Positions 9,168 to 19,292 are shown, numbered from the stretch's first letter. The stretch is DNA of 64,000 bases from Butyrivibrio sp. YAB3001 (GCF_900112195.1 NZ_FOKR01000013.1:57557-121556), one strand, 5' to 3'. A program made the numbers and translations. The notes: generated by a model not told the origin, from the sequence alone.

Positions 9168-9983
9168 ATGATCTTAGTTGTGGATGTAGGAAATACAAAT
9201 ATTACATATGGTGTTTTTAAAGGCGAGAAACTTGTCAGTTCTTTTAGAATGACTACCGGGACAATAAGGACTTCCGATGAATATGGGCTGGAGCTATTGG
9301 CGCTTTTGAATATAAATGCAATTGATAAAGACAAGCTTGAAGGCGTAATGATCGCAAGCGTTGTTCCAAAGGTAATGCATGCCCTTGTTAATGCGATCGT
9401 TAAATATATCGGAAAAAAGCCATATCTTGTGGGCCCGGGGATTAAGACCGGCATAAAGATTGCTGTTGATAATCCAAGAGAAATCGGTCCGGATCTTATC
9501 GTTGATGCAGTTGCCGGATATGCTCTGTATGGCGGTCCGGTGATAGTTGTGGATTTTGGTACAGCTACAACTTACATAATGATTAATGAAAAAGGCGAAT
9601 TCTTTACGGGTGTTGTTTGTCCCGGAATTCGCATTTCTGCGAAAGCTCTCTGGCAGGATACCGCAAAGCTTCCTGAGATTGAGATCAAGAATCCCAGAAG
9701 TATACTTGCTAAAGAGACAATTTCAAGTATGCAGGCGGGACTTATCTATGGACAGATCGGCCAGAGTAAATATATTATTAGTGAGATGAAAAGAGAGTCA
9801 GGTCTTTTAAATGCGAAGGTTGTGGCAACAGGAGGACTGGGAAGACTTATTACGGATGAAACTAAAGAGATTGATGTTTACGATCCGATATTGACTTTAA
9901 GGGGACTACAGATTCTTTACGATAAGAATAGAAGAAGCAAACCTCAGTTAAAAGAATTTGAAAACGAGAACGCTCCGGAGTAA
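9168..9983 (+). CDS. coaX: type III pantothenate kinase
   Basis: First step of coenzyme A synthesis, phosphorylating pantothenate; the CoaX class belongs to the ASKHA fold. It is 271 aa long. N-terminal phosphate-binding motif VVDVGNTNITYGVF, then GPDLIVDAVAGY and VDFGTATTY, then a C-terminal VVATGGLGRLI. An upstream ATG at 9156 would place the GGAG ribosome site inside the gene; starting at 9168 leaves GGAG six bases before the ATG and yields the conserved MILVVDVGNTN start. Followed by a small conserved protein and dus. Confidence 0.94.
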   Translation: MILVVDVGNTNITYGVFKGEKLVSSFRMTTGTIRTSDEYGLELLALLNINAIDKDKLEGVMIASVVPKVMHALVNAIVKYIGKKPYLVGPGIKTGIKIAVDNPREIGPDLIVDAVAGYALYGGPVIVVDFGTATTYIMINEKGEFFTGVVCPGIRISAKALWQDTAKLPEIEIKNPRSILAKETISSMQAGLIYGQIGQSKYIISEMKRESGLLNAKVVATGGLGRLITDETKEIDVYDPILTLRGLQILYDKNRRSKPQLKEFENENAPE

Positions 9984-10071
9984 TATTTGTTACTGATACA
10001 ATATCACTTTAATATAGTCAGGTTTATTTTTTTGAGGCTGTATCAGGATTATAAATAAAAGGATAAGATAC

Positions 10072-10560
10072 ATGAGTGCAAAGGATTTTGAAGAAGAGTT
10101 TAAAAAAGAATTTAAAGAAGGCGGATATGAACCTTCAGAAGATAAGAAGGATGAGTATACTATAGGCGAAATGCATAAGACCAACAAGGGAAGAGTTTTT
10201 GAGGCGGCAGCAGGCGGCAGAGTAGTTCTTTGCGGAGCGAATGCTTATGAGCAGAAGTACTATTTTAATCCTCTTTTCAGACAGGTTCCAGAGAGCATAA
10301 AAAAAGAACTGAATATTATAAGTGTTCTTTTTACTCAGGAGGCAGGCGGAATCTTTACGATTGTTTTTGAAGAGGACGGAACGATAAGCATAGAGACAAA
10401 TGCTGATGAAGAAGATATTACTTATGATGAGATTACTGCAGGTCTCTTAGTTGGCGAGGTTCGCCGCAAGAGACAGGATCTTTTTGAAGCATTGGGATTA
10501 TATTACAGGATATATGTTCTTCACGAAAATCCCGCAGATATTCTTGGGGAAGAAGAGTAA
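10072..10560 (+). CDS. conserved small protein (DUF6145-like)
   Basis: A 162-aa acidic, soluble protein. It resembles a family I remember as DUF6145 from Lachnospiraceae, also found next to coaX and dus; the name is from memory and unverified. The N-terminus is charged (about residues 3-30). The middle has a compact alpha/beta pattern including GGRVVLCGANAYEQKYYFNP, and a helical C-terminus contains VGEVRRKRQDLFEALGLYYR. No catalytic motif is visible. The gap to dus is only 13 nt, so the two are probably co-transcribed. Function unknown. Confidence 0.75.
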   Translation: MSAKDFEEEFKKEFKEGGYEPSEDKKDEYTIGEMHKTNKGRVFEAAAGGRVVLCGANAYEQKYYFNPLFRQVPESIKKELNIISVLFTQEAGGIFTIVFEEDGTISIETNADEEDITYDEITAGLLVGEVRRKRQDLFEALGLYYRIYVLHENPADILGEEE

Positions 10561-10573
10561 GTAAGGAGTTTTA

Positions 10574-11551
10574 ATGGCAGGTTACGGAAAACTACAGATA
10601 GGCAACGTAGTTTTGGAAAATAATATAATACTTGGTCCTATGGCAGGTGTATCAGACCTGCCGTTTCGTATTTTATGCAAAGAAATGGGGGCTGGCCTTG
10701 TATGCATGGAAATGGTCAGCGCAAAGGCAATAACCTATAAAAACAAAAATACGGGTATGCTGATGGAAATTCATGAAAATGAGCATCCTGTTTCACTGCA
10801 GCTTTTTGGCTCTGAACCGGAGATAATGCAGCAGGCAGTAGAAATGATAAAGGATAGACCTTACGATATCCTTGATGTAAATATGGGATGCCCGGTTCCG
10901 AAAGTTGTGGGAAACGGTGAGGGCTCTGCTCTTATGAAAAATCCTGAACTCATCGAAAAAATAGTCAGAGCGCTTGTCGAGGTATCAGACAGACCTGTTA
11001 CGGTCAAGATACGAAAAGGTTTTACGGAAAAGACAGTAAATGCTGTAGAGTGTGCCAAGGCAGCTGAGGCAGGTGGAGCGGCAGCAGTTGCAGTTCATGG
11101 AAGGACAAGGGAGCAGTATTATTCCGGCAAGGCAGACTGGGATATAATCAGACAGGTTAAAGAAAATGTAAAGATACCGGTTATCGGAAACGGTGATGTC
11201 ACAGATGGTGAAAGCGCAAAGAGAATGTTTGATGAGACCGGATGCGACGGAGTTATGATAGCAAGAGCTGCCCAGGGGAATCCTTTTCTTTTCAGAGAGA
11301 TAAAGAGCTATTTCGAAGATGGAGCCTCCTGCCCGAGACCTGATAACCGTGAAATCTATGATACTGTGATACGACATGCAGATCTTCAGCTTAAATATAA
11401 AGGTGAATATACCGGAATAAGAGAGATGAGAAAACATGTCTCATGGTATACATTTGGAATGCCCGGAAGCGCTAAATTCCGTAATGAGATAAATCAGATG
11501 GAGAACATGGACTCTCTTAAGGAAGCATGCGCTAAGCTTTTCAAAATCTGA
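10574..11551 (+). CDS. dusB: tRNA-dihydrouridine synthase
   Basis: FMN-dependent reduction of uridine to dihydrouridine in the tRNA D-loop. The 325-residue TIM-barrel protein has GPMAGVSDLPFR at the N-terminus, DVNMGCPVPKVV with the catalytic Cys106, VKIRKGF for FMN phosphate, AVHGRTREQYYSG, and IGNGDV followed by the family glycine-alanine block ARAAQGNPFLF. A helical tRNA-binding C-terminus follows. The dusB label follows the common Firmicutes assignment; which uridine is modified is not readable. AAGGAG precedes the ATG, and it lies 13 nt after the DUF6145-like gene. Confidence 0.93.
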   Translation: MAGYGKLQIGNVVLENNIILGPMAGVSDLPFRILCKEMGAGLVCMEMVSAKAITYKNKNTGMLMEIHENEHPVSLQLFGSEPEIMQQAVEMIKDRPYDILDVNMGCPVPKVVGNGEGSALMKNPELIEKIVRALVEVSDRPVTVKIRKGFTEKTVNAVECAKAAEAGGAAAVAVHGRTREQYYSGKADWDIIRQVKENVKIPVIGNGDVTDGESAKRMFDETGCDGVMIARAAQGNPFLFREIKSYFEDGASCPRPDNREIYDTVIRHADLQLKYKGEYTGIREMRKHVSWYTFGMPGSAKFRNEINQMENMDSLKEACAKLFKI

Positions 11552-11559
11552 TTATTACA

Positions 11560-11588
11560 TTGACATGATTATATTTAAACTGTATAAT
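11560..11588 (+). promoter_or_regulatory. consensus promoter of greA
   Basis: TTGACA (11560-11565), 17 bp, TATAAT (11583-11588). This is one of the best sigma-A promoters in the window; the leader is about 85 nt. Confidence 0.8.
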
Positions 11589-11677
11589 AGCAAAGTTAAA
11601 AAGGGAATTTATAATTATCATTGATTTTTATATATCAGAGTTTATGTTTTAATCTTTGGAAAGGGTAGGTTTTTTAG

Positions 11678-12163
11678 ATGGAAGAGAAGAAGAATATTTT
11701 AACTTATGAAGGTCTTAAGAAATATGAGGATGAGCTTCATGAGTTGAAAGTCGTAAAGCGTAAAGAAGTTGCTGAGAAGATCAAGGAAGCAAGAGAACAG
11801 GGTGACCTTTCAGAGAACGCTGAGTATGATGCAGCTAAGGATGAGCAGCGTGATATCGAAGCAAGAATTGAAGCTCTTGAGAAAATTCTTAAAAATGCTG
11901 AAGTAGTAGTTGAAGAAGATGTTGACCTTAATAAGATCAGCATTGGTTGTAAGGTTAAGATTCGTGACCTTGAATTCAATGAGGACCTTGAATATAAAAT
12001 CGTAGGATCATCAGAAGCTAACAGCCTTAAGGGCAAGATTTCTAACGAGTCTCCTGTAGGTAAGGCTCTTATCGGTGCTAAGAAGGGCGAGGTTGTTTCT
12101 GTTGAGACACAGGCAGGCGTTCTTAAGTATGAAGTACTTGAGATCCAGAGATCAGAAGGCTGA
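11678..12163 (+). CDS. greA: transcription elongation factor GreA
   Basis: Binds the RNA polymerase secondary channel and stimulates cleavage of back-tracked transcripts. The protein is 161 aa, normal length. The N-terminal antiparallel coiled coil includes the tip acidic motif in [18 protein letters not shown] (the D and E that coordinate Mg2+). The C-terminal FKBP-like domain ends with [16 protein letters not shown]. Codon use is biased toward GCT/GTT/AAG, as in highly expressed genes. lysS follows after a short hairpin-containing gap. Confidence 0.96.
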   Translation: MEEKKNILTYEGLKKYEDELHELKVVKRKEVAEKIKEAREQGDLSENAEYDAAKDEQRDIEARIEALEKILKNAEVVVEEDVDLNKISIGCKVKIRDLEFNEDLEYKIVGSSEANSLKGKISNESPVGKALIGAKKGEVVSVETQAGVLKYEVLEIQRSEG

Positions 12164-12204
12164 TTTCAGTTTTTGAATGTTTTAAATTTTGTTAAATATT
12201 GGGG

Positions 12205-12231
12205 GCCAGCGATTATATAACATTCGCTGGC
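12205..12231 (+). terminator. hairpin between greA and lysS
   Basis: GCCAGCGA / TCGCTGGC stem with an 11-nt loop; only a weak T-rich tail (TCTTAT). It may attenuate rather than end transcription into lysS. Confidence 0.45.
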
Positions 12232-12274
12232 TCTTATAAGATAAGGACTTGAAGAATACTAGGAGGATTAAAAA

Positions 12275-13846
12275 GTGGCAGATAATAATCAGCAGAATAA
12301 TCAGCAGAACGCACCACAGGAAGACGTTGGGCGTCTTCGTCAGGTCAGAAGAGATAAGCTTGCAGAACTTCAGGCAGCAGGAAGAGATCCTTTCCAGATT
12401 GTAAAATATGATCAGACACATCATACACAGGATATCAGAGATAACTTTGAGAACCTTGAGTTTGTTCCACCTGTAGACGAGGAAGGAAAGGCAGTTGTAG
12501 TAGCTCTTTCAGATATCCCATCAGAGAAGGTTGTATCTCTTGCAGGACGTATGATGAGTAAGCGTGTAATGGGTAAGGCTTCTTTTGCTAATCTTCAGGA
12601 CAGAGATGGTCGTATGCAGCTTTATGTTTCAAGAAATGATCTTGGAGATGAGGCTTATGCTGATTTCAAGAAGATGGATATCGGCGATATTATCGGAGTA
12701 AAGGGATTTGCTTTCAGAACTAAGACAGGTGAGATCTCAGTTCATGTAAAAGAGCTTGTTCTTTTATCTAAGTCCCTTATGCCACTCCCTGAGAAATTCC
12801 ACGGACTTACAGATACAGAAATCCGTTACAGACAGAGATATGTTGACCTCATCATGAATGAAGAAGTAAAGGAAACTTTCAAGAAGAGAAGCGCAATCCT
12901 TCGTGAGATCAGAAACTTTCTTGCAGATAGAGATTTCTTAGAGGTTGAGACTCCTATGCTCGTTGAGAATGCAGGTGGAGCAGCTGCAAGACCTTTCATA
13001 ACACATTATAATGCTCTTGATGAGGAGAGAAAGCTTCGTATCTCTCTTGAGCTCTACCTTAAGAGACTTATTGTTGGTGGTCTTGAGAGAGTTTATGAGA
13101 TTGGCCGTGTATTTAGAAATGAAGGTGTTGATACCCGTCACAATCCTGAGTTCACACTTATGGAGCTTTACCAGGCATACACAGATTATGAAGGAATGAT
13201 GGAACTTACAGAATCAATGTTCCGTTACCTTGCTGAGAAAGTTTGCGGAACAACTCTCATCAAGTATGGCGACAACGAGATTGACCTTGGAAAGCCTTTC
13301 GAGCGTCTTACAATGAATGATGCCATCAAGAAATATGCCGGTGTTGACTTCGACGCAGTTAAGTCTGATGAAGAAGCTAAGGCACTTGCTAAAGAGCACC
13401 ACATTGAATTTGAAGATCGTCATACTAAGGGCGACATCATCAACCTCTTCTTTGAGGAGTTCTGTGAGAAGAATCTGATCCAGCCAACATTCATCATGGA
13501 TCATCCTCTTGCTATTTCACCTCTTACAAAGAAGAAGCCTTCTGATCCTGAGAAGGTTGAGCGTTTCGAGCTCTTTATCAATACATGGGAAATGTGTAAT
13601 GCATATTCTGAGCTTAACGATCCTATCGATCAGCGCGAGCGTTTTGCTGCACAGGATGCTAATGCGGCAGCAGGCGATGAAGAAGCTGAGCACACAGATG
13701 AGGACTTCTTAAATGCCCTTGAAATTGGTATGGCTCCAACCGGCGGTATCGGCTACGGAATCGACAGATTGTGTATGCTTCTCACAGACAGCGAAACCAT
13801 AAGAGATGTTTTGCTCTTTCCAACTTTAAAATCTGTAAAAAAGTAA
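12275..13846 (+). CDS. lysS: lysyl-tRNA synthetase, class II
   Basis: Charges tRNA-Lys. GTG start with AGGAGG eight bases upstream; 523 aa. A Gln/Asn-rich N-terminal tail (MADNNQQNNQQNAPQED) is longer than usual. The OB-fold anticodon-binding domain covers about residues 55-150 (GRMMSKRVMGKASFANLQD). Class II motif 1 lies around FLEVETPML, motif 2 is VYEIGRVFRNEGVDTRHNPE, and motif 3 is GIGYGIDRLCMLL. Translationally biased codon use resembles greA. A strong terminator follows. Confidence 0.96.
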   Translation: MADNNQQNNQQNAPQEDVGRLRQVRRDKLAELQAAGRDPFQIVKYDQTHHTQDIRDNFENLEFVPPVDEEGKAVVVALSDIPSEKVVSLAGRMMSKRVMGKASFANLQDRDGRMQLYVSRNDLGDEAYADFKKMDIGDIIGVKGFAFRTKTGEISVHVKELVLLSKSLMPLPEKFHGLTDTEIRYRQRYVDLIMNEEVKETFKKRSAILREIRNFLADRDFLEVETPMLVENAGGAAARPFITHYNALDEERKLRISLELYLKRLIVGGLERVYEIGRVFRNEGVDTRHNPEFTLMELYQAYTDYEGMMELTESMFRYLAEKVCGTTLIKYGDNEIDLGKPFERLTMNDAIKKYAGVDFDAVKSDEEAKALAKEHHIEFEDRHTKGDIINLFFEEFCEKNLIQPTFIMDHPLAISPLTKKKPSDPEKVERFELFINTWEMCNAYSELNDPIDQRERFAAQDANAAAGDEEAEHTDEDFLNALEIGMAPTGGIGYGIDRLCMLLTDSETIRDVLLFPTLKSVKK

Positions 13847-13906
13847 TTTGAGAGCAGTATTCGTGCGGATTTTAATATAATAGGAAAACTCATTTTATAT
13901 AGAGAT

Positions 13907-13942
13907 AAAAGAGCGATTCGTGAATAAACGAACCGCTCTTTT
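13907..13942 (+). terminator. terminator after lysS
   Basis: AAAAGAGCGATTCGT / ACGAACCGCTCTTTT, a 15-bp stem with one mismatch, with T residues at its 3' side. Confidence 0.9.
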
Positions 13943-14116
13943 GTTGTATATTATGTGATGAAAGCACTAAAAGCCGGAAATCACATTTGCGGATATACGA
14001 ATGAATAAATGCGAAAATAGCGCAGATAAAGTGTATAATATATTCTGACAGACTATTTTTGATGGCAGGAGAAGGTATAAGATTTCATTGCCATCATTAT
14101 AGAGGAGGATTTTGGG

Positions 14117-15688
14117 GTGGATAGAAAACTTCCGGTTGGGATTCAGGGATTCGAGAAATTACGGACAGATAATTTTCTTTATGTAGATAAGACTGAATAT
14201 ATATATAATCTCGTTCACAATAATGTACCCTATTTTTTGAGCAGACCCAGAAGATTCGGAAAAAGTCTGTTATTGTCGGCCATGAAGGCATATTGGGAGG
14301 GAAAAAGAGAGCTTTTTTCCGGATTGGATATAGAGAGACTCGAAGAAGGAAATGCAAATGCCTGGAAAAAATATCCTGTTTTTTATTTTGACTTTAATGG
14401 TGCAAATTATAATGAAGAAGGAGCACTGGATAAAAAAATCTCATTTTTACTTCAGGGTTGGGAAAAAGAGTATGACTCAGTGAATGAGAATAATACATTG
14501 GCAGAAAGATTTCAAAAGTTACTAATCAAGGCAAAAGAGAAGACCGGCCTTAGATGCGTTGTTTTAGTTGATGAGTATGATAAGCCTCTTTTGGATGTTG
14601 TAGATGATACAAACATGCAGGAATACAACAAAGCTCTTTTTAAAGGATTTTTTAGTACTTTAAAAAGTTTTGATGATTATATTCAGTTTATTTTTATAAC
14701 TGGAGTATCAAAGTTTCACAAAGTGAGTATTTTCAGTGATTTAAATCAGCTTAGGGATATCTCTTTAGACGAGGATTATGCGGAACTCTGCGGGATTACT
14801 GGCGATGAAATAAAGAGATATTTTAGTCCGGAGCTAGAGACATTATCTAAAAGACAGGAAATAAAATCTGATGAATGTCTGAATGTTCTAAAAAGACAAT
14901 ATGATGGATATCATTTTCATCCTCGAGGACTTGGGGTATTTAATCCTTATAGCTTGTTAACTGCCTTTTCAACAAAAGAGTTTGGATCATATTGGTTTGA
15001 AACGGGAACACCAACTTATCTTGTGAAGAGGGTTAAGAATAGCAGTTTTGATCTCAGAAAATTTACAGATCATACAATTTATGCCAGTGAAGCAATTTTA
15101 AAAGATTACACCGGAGATTCATTGGATCTCATTCCATTACTATATCAGACAGGATATCTTACAATAGAAGAATATGATAAAACGAAAAAGAGATATACAT
15201 TGAGTTTCCCTAATGACGAAGTAAAGTATGGTTTTTTGGAGAGCCTGATGCCATCATATATACCCAAAGCAACAGCGGGGAGTGGGCTTGACATTTTTTC
15301 ATTGGATGAATATGTGGAAAATGGAGACCTTGATAAAATAAAAGACGTGTTGGTATCTCTTTTTGCCAATATAACTTACACAATACAAGAGGATCCATTT
15401 GAGCATTATTTCCAGGCGGTTATTTATTTAGTGTTTACTTTGCTTGGAAAACTTACCCTCTGCGAAATGCATACATATACAGGCCGTATAGATTGTAAAC
15501 TTGAGACAAAGGATTATATTTATCTCTTTGAGTTTAAGCGTGATGATACTGCTGAGGCTGCGCTTAAGCAGATTGATGATAAAGACTATGCATTGCCATT
15601 TTCTGCTGATTCCAGAAAACTATATAAAATTGGAGTTGCTTTTGACTCTGCTAGCAGAATGCTTACCGGATGGGAGGTTGCGGAATAA
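14117..15688 (+). CDS. AAA-ATPase-like / PD-(D/E)XK nuclease family protein
   Basis: Member of the large AAA-ATPase_like plus DUF1703 family that is abundant in gut anaerobes (523 aa). The N-terminus MDRKLPVGIQGFEKLRTDNF is diagnostic. A modified P-loop RPRRFGKS sits at residues 43-50, a Walker B block reads CVVLVDEYDKPLLD, and the C-terminal PD-(D/E)XK-like segment is YTGRIDCKLETKDYIYLFEFK. GTG start preceded by AGAGGAGG. Its cellular role is unknown; expansion and nuclease fold suggest a mobile or defence-linked function. It is a stand-alone gene. Confidence 0.88.
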   Translation: MDRKLPVGIQGFEKLRTDNFLYVDKTEYIYNLVHNNVPYFLSRPRRFGKSLLLSAMKAYWEGKRELFSGLDIERLEEGNANAWKKYPVFYFDFNGANYNEEGALDKKISFLLQGWEKEYDSVNENNTLAERFQKLLIKAKEKTGLRCVVLVDEYDKPLLDVVDDTNMQEYNKALFKGFFSTLKSFDDYIQFIFITGVSKFHKVSIFSDLNQLRDISLDEDYAELCGITGDEIKRYFSPELETLSKRQEIKSDECLNVLKRQYDGYHFHPRGLGVFNPYSLLTAFSTKEFGSYWFETGTPTYLVKRVKNSSFDLRKFTDHTIYASEAILKDYTGDSLDLIPLLYQTGYLTIEEYDKTKKRYTLSFPNDEVKYGFLESLMPSYIPKATAGSGLDIFSLDEYVENGDLDKIKDVLVSLFANITYTIQEDPFEHYFQAVIYLVFTLLGKLTLCEMHTYTGRIDCKLETKDYIYLFEFKRDDTAEAALKQIDDKDYALPFSADSRKLYKIGVAFDSASRMLTGWEVAE

Positions 15689-15772
15689 AAATAGATGGTG
15701 ATATTTTTTTTTCATGCGAATCATTCACTAATGAAACAATAATAGAGATAAAAACAGTAGACAGGGGTAAAT

Positions 15773-16222
15773 ATGCTTAAAATATACTATGGAGATTTAG
15801 AAGCAGATAACTATATTTTTAATCCAGATGTCTTTTTTAACAATAGCTATGAGGATGAATGGATTACTGATCAGTTATCTGTCCAGATGATAAAGGACGT
15901 CGACAGATCAGATGTTATTGGTCCTAAGGTAATTGATAGTCCTTTTTTGGGATCTATTCCGGTTGAGAGGCTTTCTGGTGGAGTCAAGACTTTAATCCTT
16001 ATGAATAATGATTCAGAACATATTTTCAATGCGTCTGCTTGTGGGGATAACTGTGCAAAATGGATTCTGAAGATTGCTGAAGAAAAGGATCTTACAATCA
16101 GGTTGGGGTATTTGATGGACTTTGGTAAAGGGGATTTTGAGATAGAAATCTTGAATTTGGGCAAAACAGTACATAATGGTCTTGAGCTTGCAGAAGCAGT
16201 ACTAGACAATCACTTAATATAG
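15773..16222 (+). CDS. DUF4869 family protein
   Basis: A 149-aa protein starting MLKIYYGDLE and containing SGGVKTLILMNND and NASACGDNCAKWILKIAE, which I recognise as the DUF4869 family. The family usually sits directly before a small P-loop ATPase gene, and that gene follows here after 10 nt but is broken. No catalytic motif is visible. Function unknown; gene pairing suggests the product works with the ATPase. Confidence 0.75.
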   Translation: MLKIYYGDLEADNYIFNPDVFFNNSYEDEWITDQLSVQMIKDVDRSDVIGPKVIDSPFLGSIPVERLSGGVKTLILMNNDSEHIFNASACGDNCAKWILKIAEEKDLTIRLGYLMDFGKGDFEIEILNLGKTVHNGLELAEAVLDNHLI

Positions 16223-16232
16223 GAAGTGCATC

Positions 16233-16439
16233 ATGGTAGGAAAATACGATATTGAGGTATATAACAACAAGGCACACTATTTTCTCACTGTTAAGAGGAA
16301 TATAACTATTTTGCAAGGAGATAGTGCAAGCGGAAAGACTGAACTTATAGTGCAGCATAGTGTAAAGACAGCTTATAAATACTCAAAGACTAAACTGAAT
16401 GATTATTATAAAGCGCCAAAGGTAATTGAAAAGATTAAA
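16233..16439 (+). pseudogene. 5' remnant of the DUF4869-partner P-loop ATPase
   Basis: Begins MVGKYDIEVYNNKAHYFLTV with a Walker A motif GDSASGKTEL near residue 32. It stays plausible for about 68 codons, then runs into antisense IS110 transposase sequence at about 16440. GGAAGTGCATC precedes the ATG. The rest of the ATPase is absent from the window, so insertion was followed by deletion. Confidence 0.7.
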
Positions 16440-16622
16440 CATGCCCGTTGCTTCCATGACTATACGTATTTCACCATCTAACTTCTGGAGAATACTATCG
16501 AGTCCGTCTAGCCCTTTCTCAACATGTTGCATTTCAAAAGGACTGCACACTATTTCTCCATACGGCTTAAGTATGCAGACAGTGCTTTTTCCTTTTGATA
16601 CATCAATTCCAACACTAATCAT
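16440..16622 (-). pseudogene. IS110-family transposase, N-terminal remnant
   Basis: The minus strand reads MISVGIDVSKGKSTVCILKP, then a stretch ending IRIVMEATG. GIDVSKGK and the MEATG acidic motif are the first two catalytic blocks of the DEDD transposases of IS110. About 60 residues remain; the rest, including the Ser-containing C-terminal domain, is missing. AGGAGGTTCAGA precedes the ATG. It cuts the neighbouring ATPase gene. Confidence 0.8.
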
Positions 16623-16696
16623 TCTGAACCTCCTCCAACTGTTATAACCCATGTCTTTGTATTCATATCCCTTTTCCTCCTCACAAAAAACTACAA

Positions 16697-16732
16697 TAAA
16701 AATAGTACACCATTTGGTGTACTATTTTTATT
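16697..16732. terminator. bidirectional terminator
   Basis: AAAAATAGTACACCA / TGGTGTACTATTTTT, a 15-bp perfect dyad with A and T runs on both sides. It ends the minus-strand chemotaxis gene. Confidence 0.85.
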
Positions 16733-16751
16733 AAAAAACTATCAAATAGTA

Positions 16752-18524
16752 TTATACGTTTATAAACTTCTTTGTACTATCGCTAAGTTTGTTCGTAACC
16801 TGATTGTTATTATCCATGGCCTCTCCGATTTCTTGAATTTCTCCCACAATCTCCGTAGAGTTGGAAGCTGAAAGGCTGATGGCCTGTGTGGACTCTTCAA
16901 CGGAATCGGTGATTGTAAGAATTGAGTCTGCCATGCTGTGCATAGTGTTATCAAGAGAGTCTGCCTTCTCAGTAAAGCCTTCAAGAATTTCATTCATTAT
17001 CTCTGCTGTACTCTCGTATTTCTCTCCTGTCTCAACAAAGGCTTCATAATCGGCAATAACAGTATTGTTGATAAAATCTACAACCTCGATGGCATTATTC
17101 GAAAGCTCCTGAACAGCCTTTGTCACATTCTCACTTATAGTCTGAATATTTCCGGCTGTCTGTCTGCTGTTATCGGCAAGTGCACTGATCTCCTGCGCAA
17201 CTACCGCAAAGCCCTTGCCGGCTTCACCTGCTCTTGCAGCCTCAATGCTGGCGTTAAGTGCAAGAAGGTTTGTCTGGGAAGCTATATCGAGGATAACCTT
17301 GGTAAGTTCTCCGATCTGATTAACCTGCTCACTTTCTTTTACTGACTCATCAAGGGTCTTGCTGAGCGCCTCAACTCTGGCACCTGTATTCTCCTTCTTC
17401 TGCATAGCCTCATTCTTAATGGTATCAGCTTCCTTCTGGATCTCGCCTGCACGCTCTTTTCCTGAAGCAACCTCATCATTGATGCTCTCCACCGCATCTC
17501 TTACATCATTGAGCTGCTCCTTAATATGAGAAGCTGTAGTTGACACATTGTCCATGCTGGCTGAAAGCTCCTCAAGCGCCGCTGATGTGTTGGTGATGTT
17601 GTCGTTAGCCAAAGCAATCTGTGAGGTCATCTTGTCTGCGGAATCTATAAGAATGAGTGTTCCGCTCTTAACATCTTTCATTACGCCCTGCAGGGTTTCA
17701 ATAAAATCATTTATGCCGTCTCTTATAAATACAAGCTCATTTCCGGTCTTAACATTTACTCTTGCTGTAAGGTCACCCTTTCCGGCGTTGATATCATTTA
17801 TAATTTCCTGAACAGAGTCGGAAATCTTAACAATAACTTTGGTGATAAGAACAAATGAAACATAGAGGTTCAAAAGAAGGCACACGATAAACACAACCAT
17901 TCCTGTTACATTCATGACAGTTATCTTACTTTTTGACTGTGCCATATAATTTAAAACATTACCCTGAAGTGCATCCACCGATGCATCAAGGGTTGTCATG
18001 CCTGCTTTGACACCTTCCATGTTAGTTACATAATCTCCGGTAAGTATCTCCGAGGCAACACGTACATCGCCGGTTGTCATCATGATATTGAACACTTCAT
18101 CAACGTTCGCAATAAGAGCCTTTGCCGAAGCATCAAGCTGTGTCGTTGCGTTTGGATTGCCATATATAGTAAACTCATCGCCGATTTCTTTTACAAGAGT
18201 GGTCATTTCGCTCTCGTAGGATTTAAGCTCGCTTACGATTCTCTCTTTATCAGCATCAGTGTAATATGACCATAGTCCCATTGCGCTCTGGATCGTTCCT
18301 TCAATCCTGGCCAGATCTTCCTTAACTGTTCCCTCTTTATGAACCAGCTCGGTTACTCCGGCAATTATACCCTGAGCACTGTCAGACATGGATGATATTC
18401 CATCGTTAACAATGTAGCTTACTATGTTAAATACCAGCAACATCAGAATATTAAAGAACAAAATCTGAACCGGAATAGATTTGAAAAAACTGACCTTATT
18501 CTTGTTTTCAGTTGTCCTTGACAT
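16752..18524 (-). CDS. methyl-accepting chemotaxis protein
   Basis: Transmembrane chemoreceptor of 590 aa. One membrane helix near residues 18-40 ([19 protein letters not shown]), a helical extracytoplasmic domain, a second helix about 195-220 ([19 protein letters not shown]), a HAMP segment, and the long helical signalling domain. The hairpin tip contains [19 protein letters not shown] and [11 protein letters not shown], which couples to CheA/CheW. The start is the ATG before [10 protein letters not shown] because AAAGGAG lies 8 nt upstream; an ATG 11 codons earlier lacks one. The ligand is unknown and no che genes are nearby. Confidence 0.93.
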   Translation of the reverse strand: MSRTTENKNKVSFFKSIPVQILFFNILMLLVFNIVSYIVNDGISSMSDSAQGIIAGVTELVHKEGTVKEDLARIEGTIQSAMGLWSYYTDADKERIVSELKSYESEMTTLVKEIGDEFTIYGNPNATTQLDASAKALIANVDEVFNIMMTTGDVRVASEILTGDYVTNMEGVKAGMTTLDASVDALQGNVLNYMAQSKSKITVMNVTGMVVFIVCLLLNLYVSFVLITKVIVKISDSVQEIINDINAGKGDLTARVNVKTGNELVFIRDGINDFIETLQGVMKDVKSGTLILIDSADKMTSQIALANDNITNTSAALEELSASMDNVSTTASHIKEQLNDVRDAVESINDEVASGKERAGEIQKEADTIKNEAMQKKENTGARVEALSKTLDESVKESEQVNQIGELTKVILDIASQTNLLALNASIEAARAGEAGKGFAVVAQEISALADNSRQTAGNIQTISENVTKAVQELSNNAIEVVDFINNTVIADYEAFVETGEKYESTAEIMNEILEGFTEKADSLDNTMHSMADSILTITDSVEESTQAISLSASNSTEIVGEIQEIGEAMDNNNQVTNKLSDSTKKFINV

Positions 18525-18642
18525 AGCGACACTCCTTTCAATATAATAAATATCCACCTATATACATTATATAGCTAAATAATGCATTGTTTTACGTTTA
18601 ATATTTTTTTAATAAAATTAAATAAAAAATGCATAAAAACAC

Positions 18643-18673
18643 AAAAAAACAGGCAGCCTTACCAGCTACCTGT
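18643..18673 (-). terminator. terminator of the manA remnant
   Basis: On the minus strand CAGGTAGC / GCTGCCTG with a 7-nt loop, followed by seven T residues. Confidence 0.75.
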
Positions 18674-18689
18674 ACAATCTTTGCTTTAT

Positions 18690-19249
18690 TCACGGAACCA
18701 AGGTGATAAGGACCTCGGCATCTCCGTCTATTGTAAATTCTCCGCTTACCGCAGTCACAAACAGCGACTCTCCTTTTTAGCTCTGATGCATTATCCCTGA
18801 CATATAACATCTGCACATCCTTCGAGAATAACTATGGAGCCAAAAGACCTCTCGTCAGCATCTCCTTTATAGGACGCCCCTGAAGTAATGACTTCATGAC
18901 TCACTACAAAGTAGTCACAACTGAGAAGATATCCGTCCCGGGAGACATATTTCTCCGGTCTTACAAGCTTAGTAACATCCAGCGCCTGCTTGATATGAAG
19001 AGGCCTGGTCTTGCCATCTGAACCCACACGTCCGTAATCAGAAATTCTGTAGGTTACATTTGAGCTCTGCTGAACTTCAGCCAGAAGGATCCCTCCTCCT
19101 ATTGCATGAAGTGTTCCCGGAGTTATAAGAAGGACATCCCCCTTCTTTACATGCTCTTTATGGAGAACTTTCTCCAGTGCGTTATCAGAAATCCTCTGCT
19201 CAACTTCTTCTTTTGTTATTTCCCTGTTAAATCCCTGATATGTAATTGT
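18690..19249 (-). pseudogene. manA: mannose-6-phosphate isomerase, truncated and frameshifted
   Basis: On the minus strand the reading frame gives LLITPGTLHAIGGGILLAEV, then YGRVGSDGKTRPLHIKQAL, which are the cupin-region hallmarks of class I ManA. After GCADVICQ the frame breaks twice within about 35 nt; the tail resumes as GESLFVTAVSGEFTIDGDAE and then ends TLVP. The N-terminal half (about 150 residues) is missing. The gene's terminator is still present. A dead gene. Confidence 0.8.
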
Positions 19250-19250
19250 T

Positions 19251-19292
19251 TACCCATATTGGCAAAAAATGAAAAAATTGCCGATATGGGTA
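19251..19292. repeat. inverted repeat at the manA remnant edge
   Basis: TACCCATATTGGCAA / TTGCCGATATGGGTA, 15-bp arms with one mismatch and a 12-nt A-rich loop. It lies exactly where manA homology stops, so it may mark a deletion or element end. No transposase is attached. Confidence 0.6.

Noticed and set aside
11737..12036. 99-codon minus-strand frame opposite greA
   Set aside because: Ser/Leu-rich antisense of a biased gene; no start signals.
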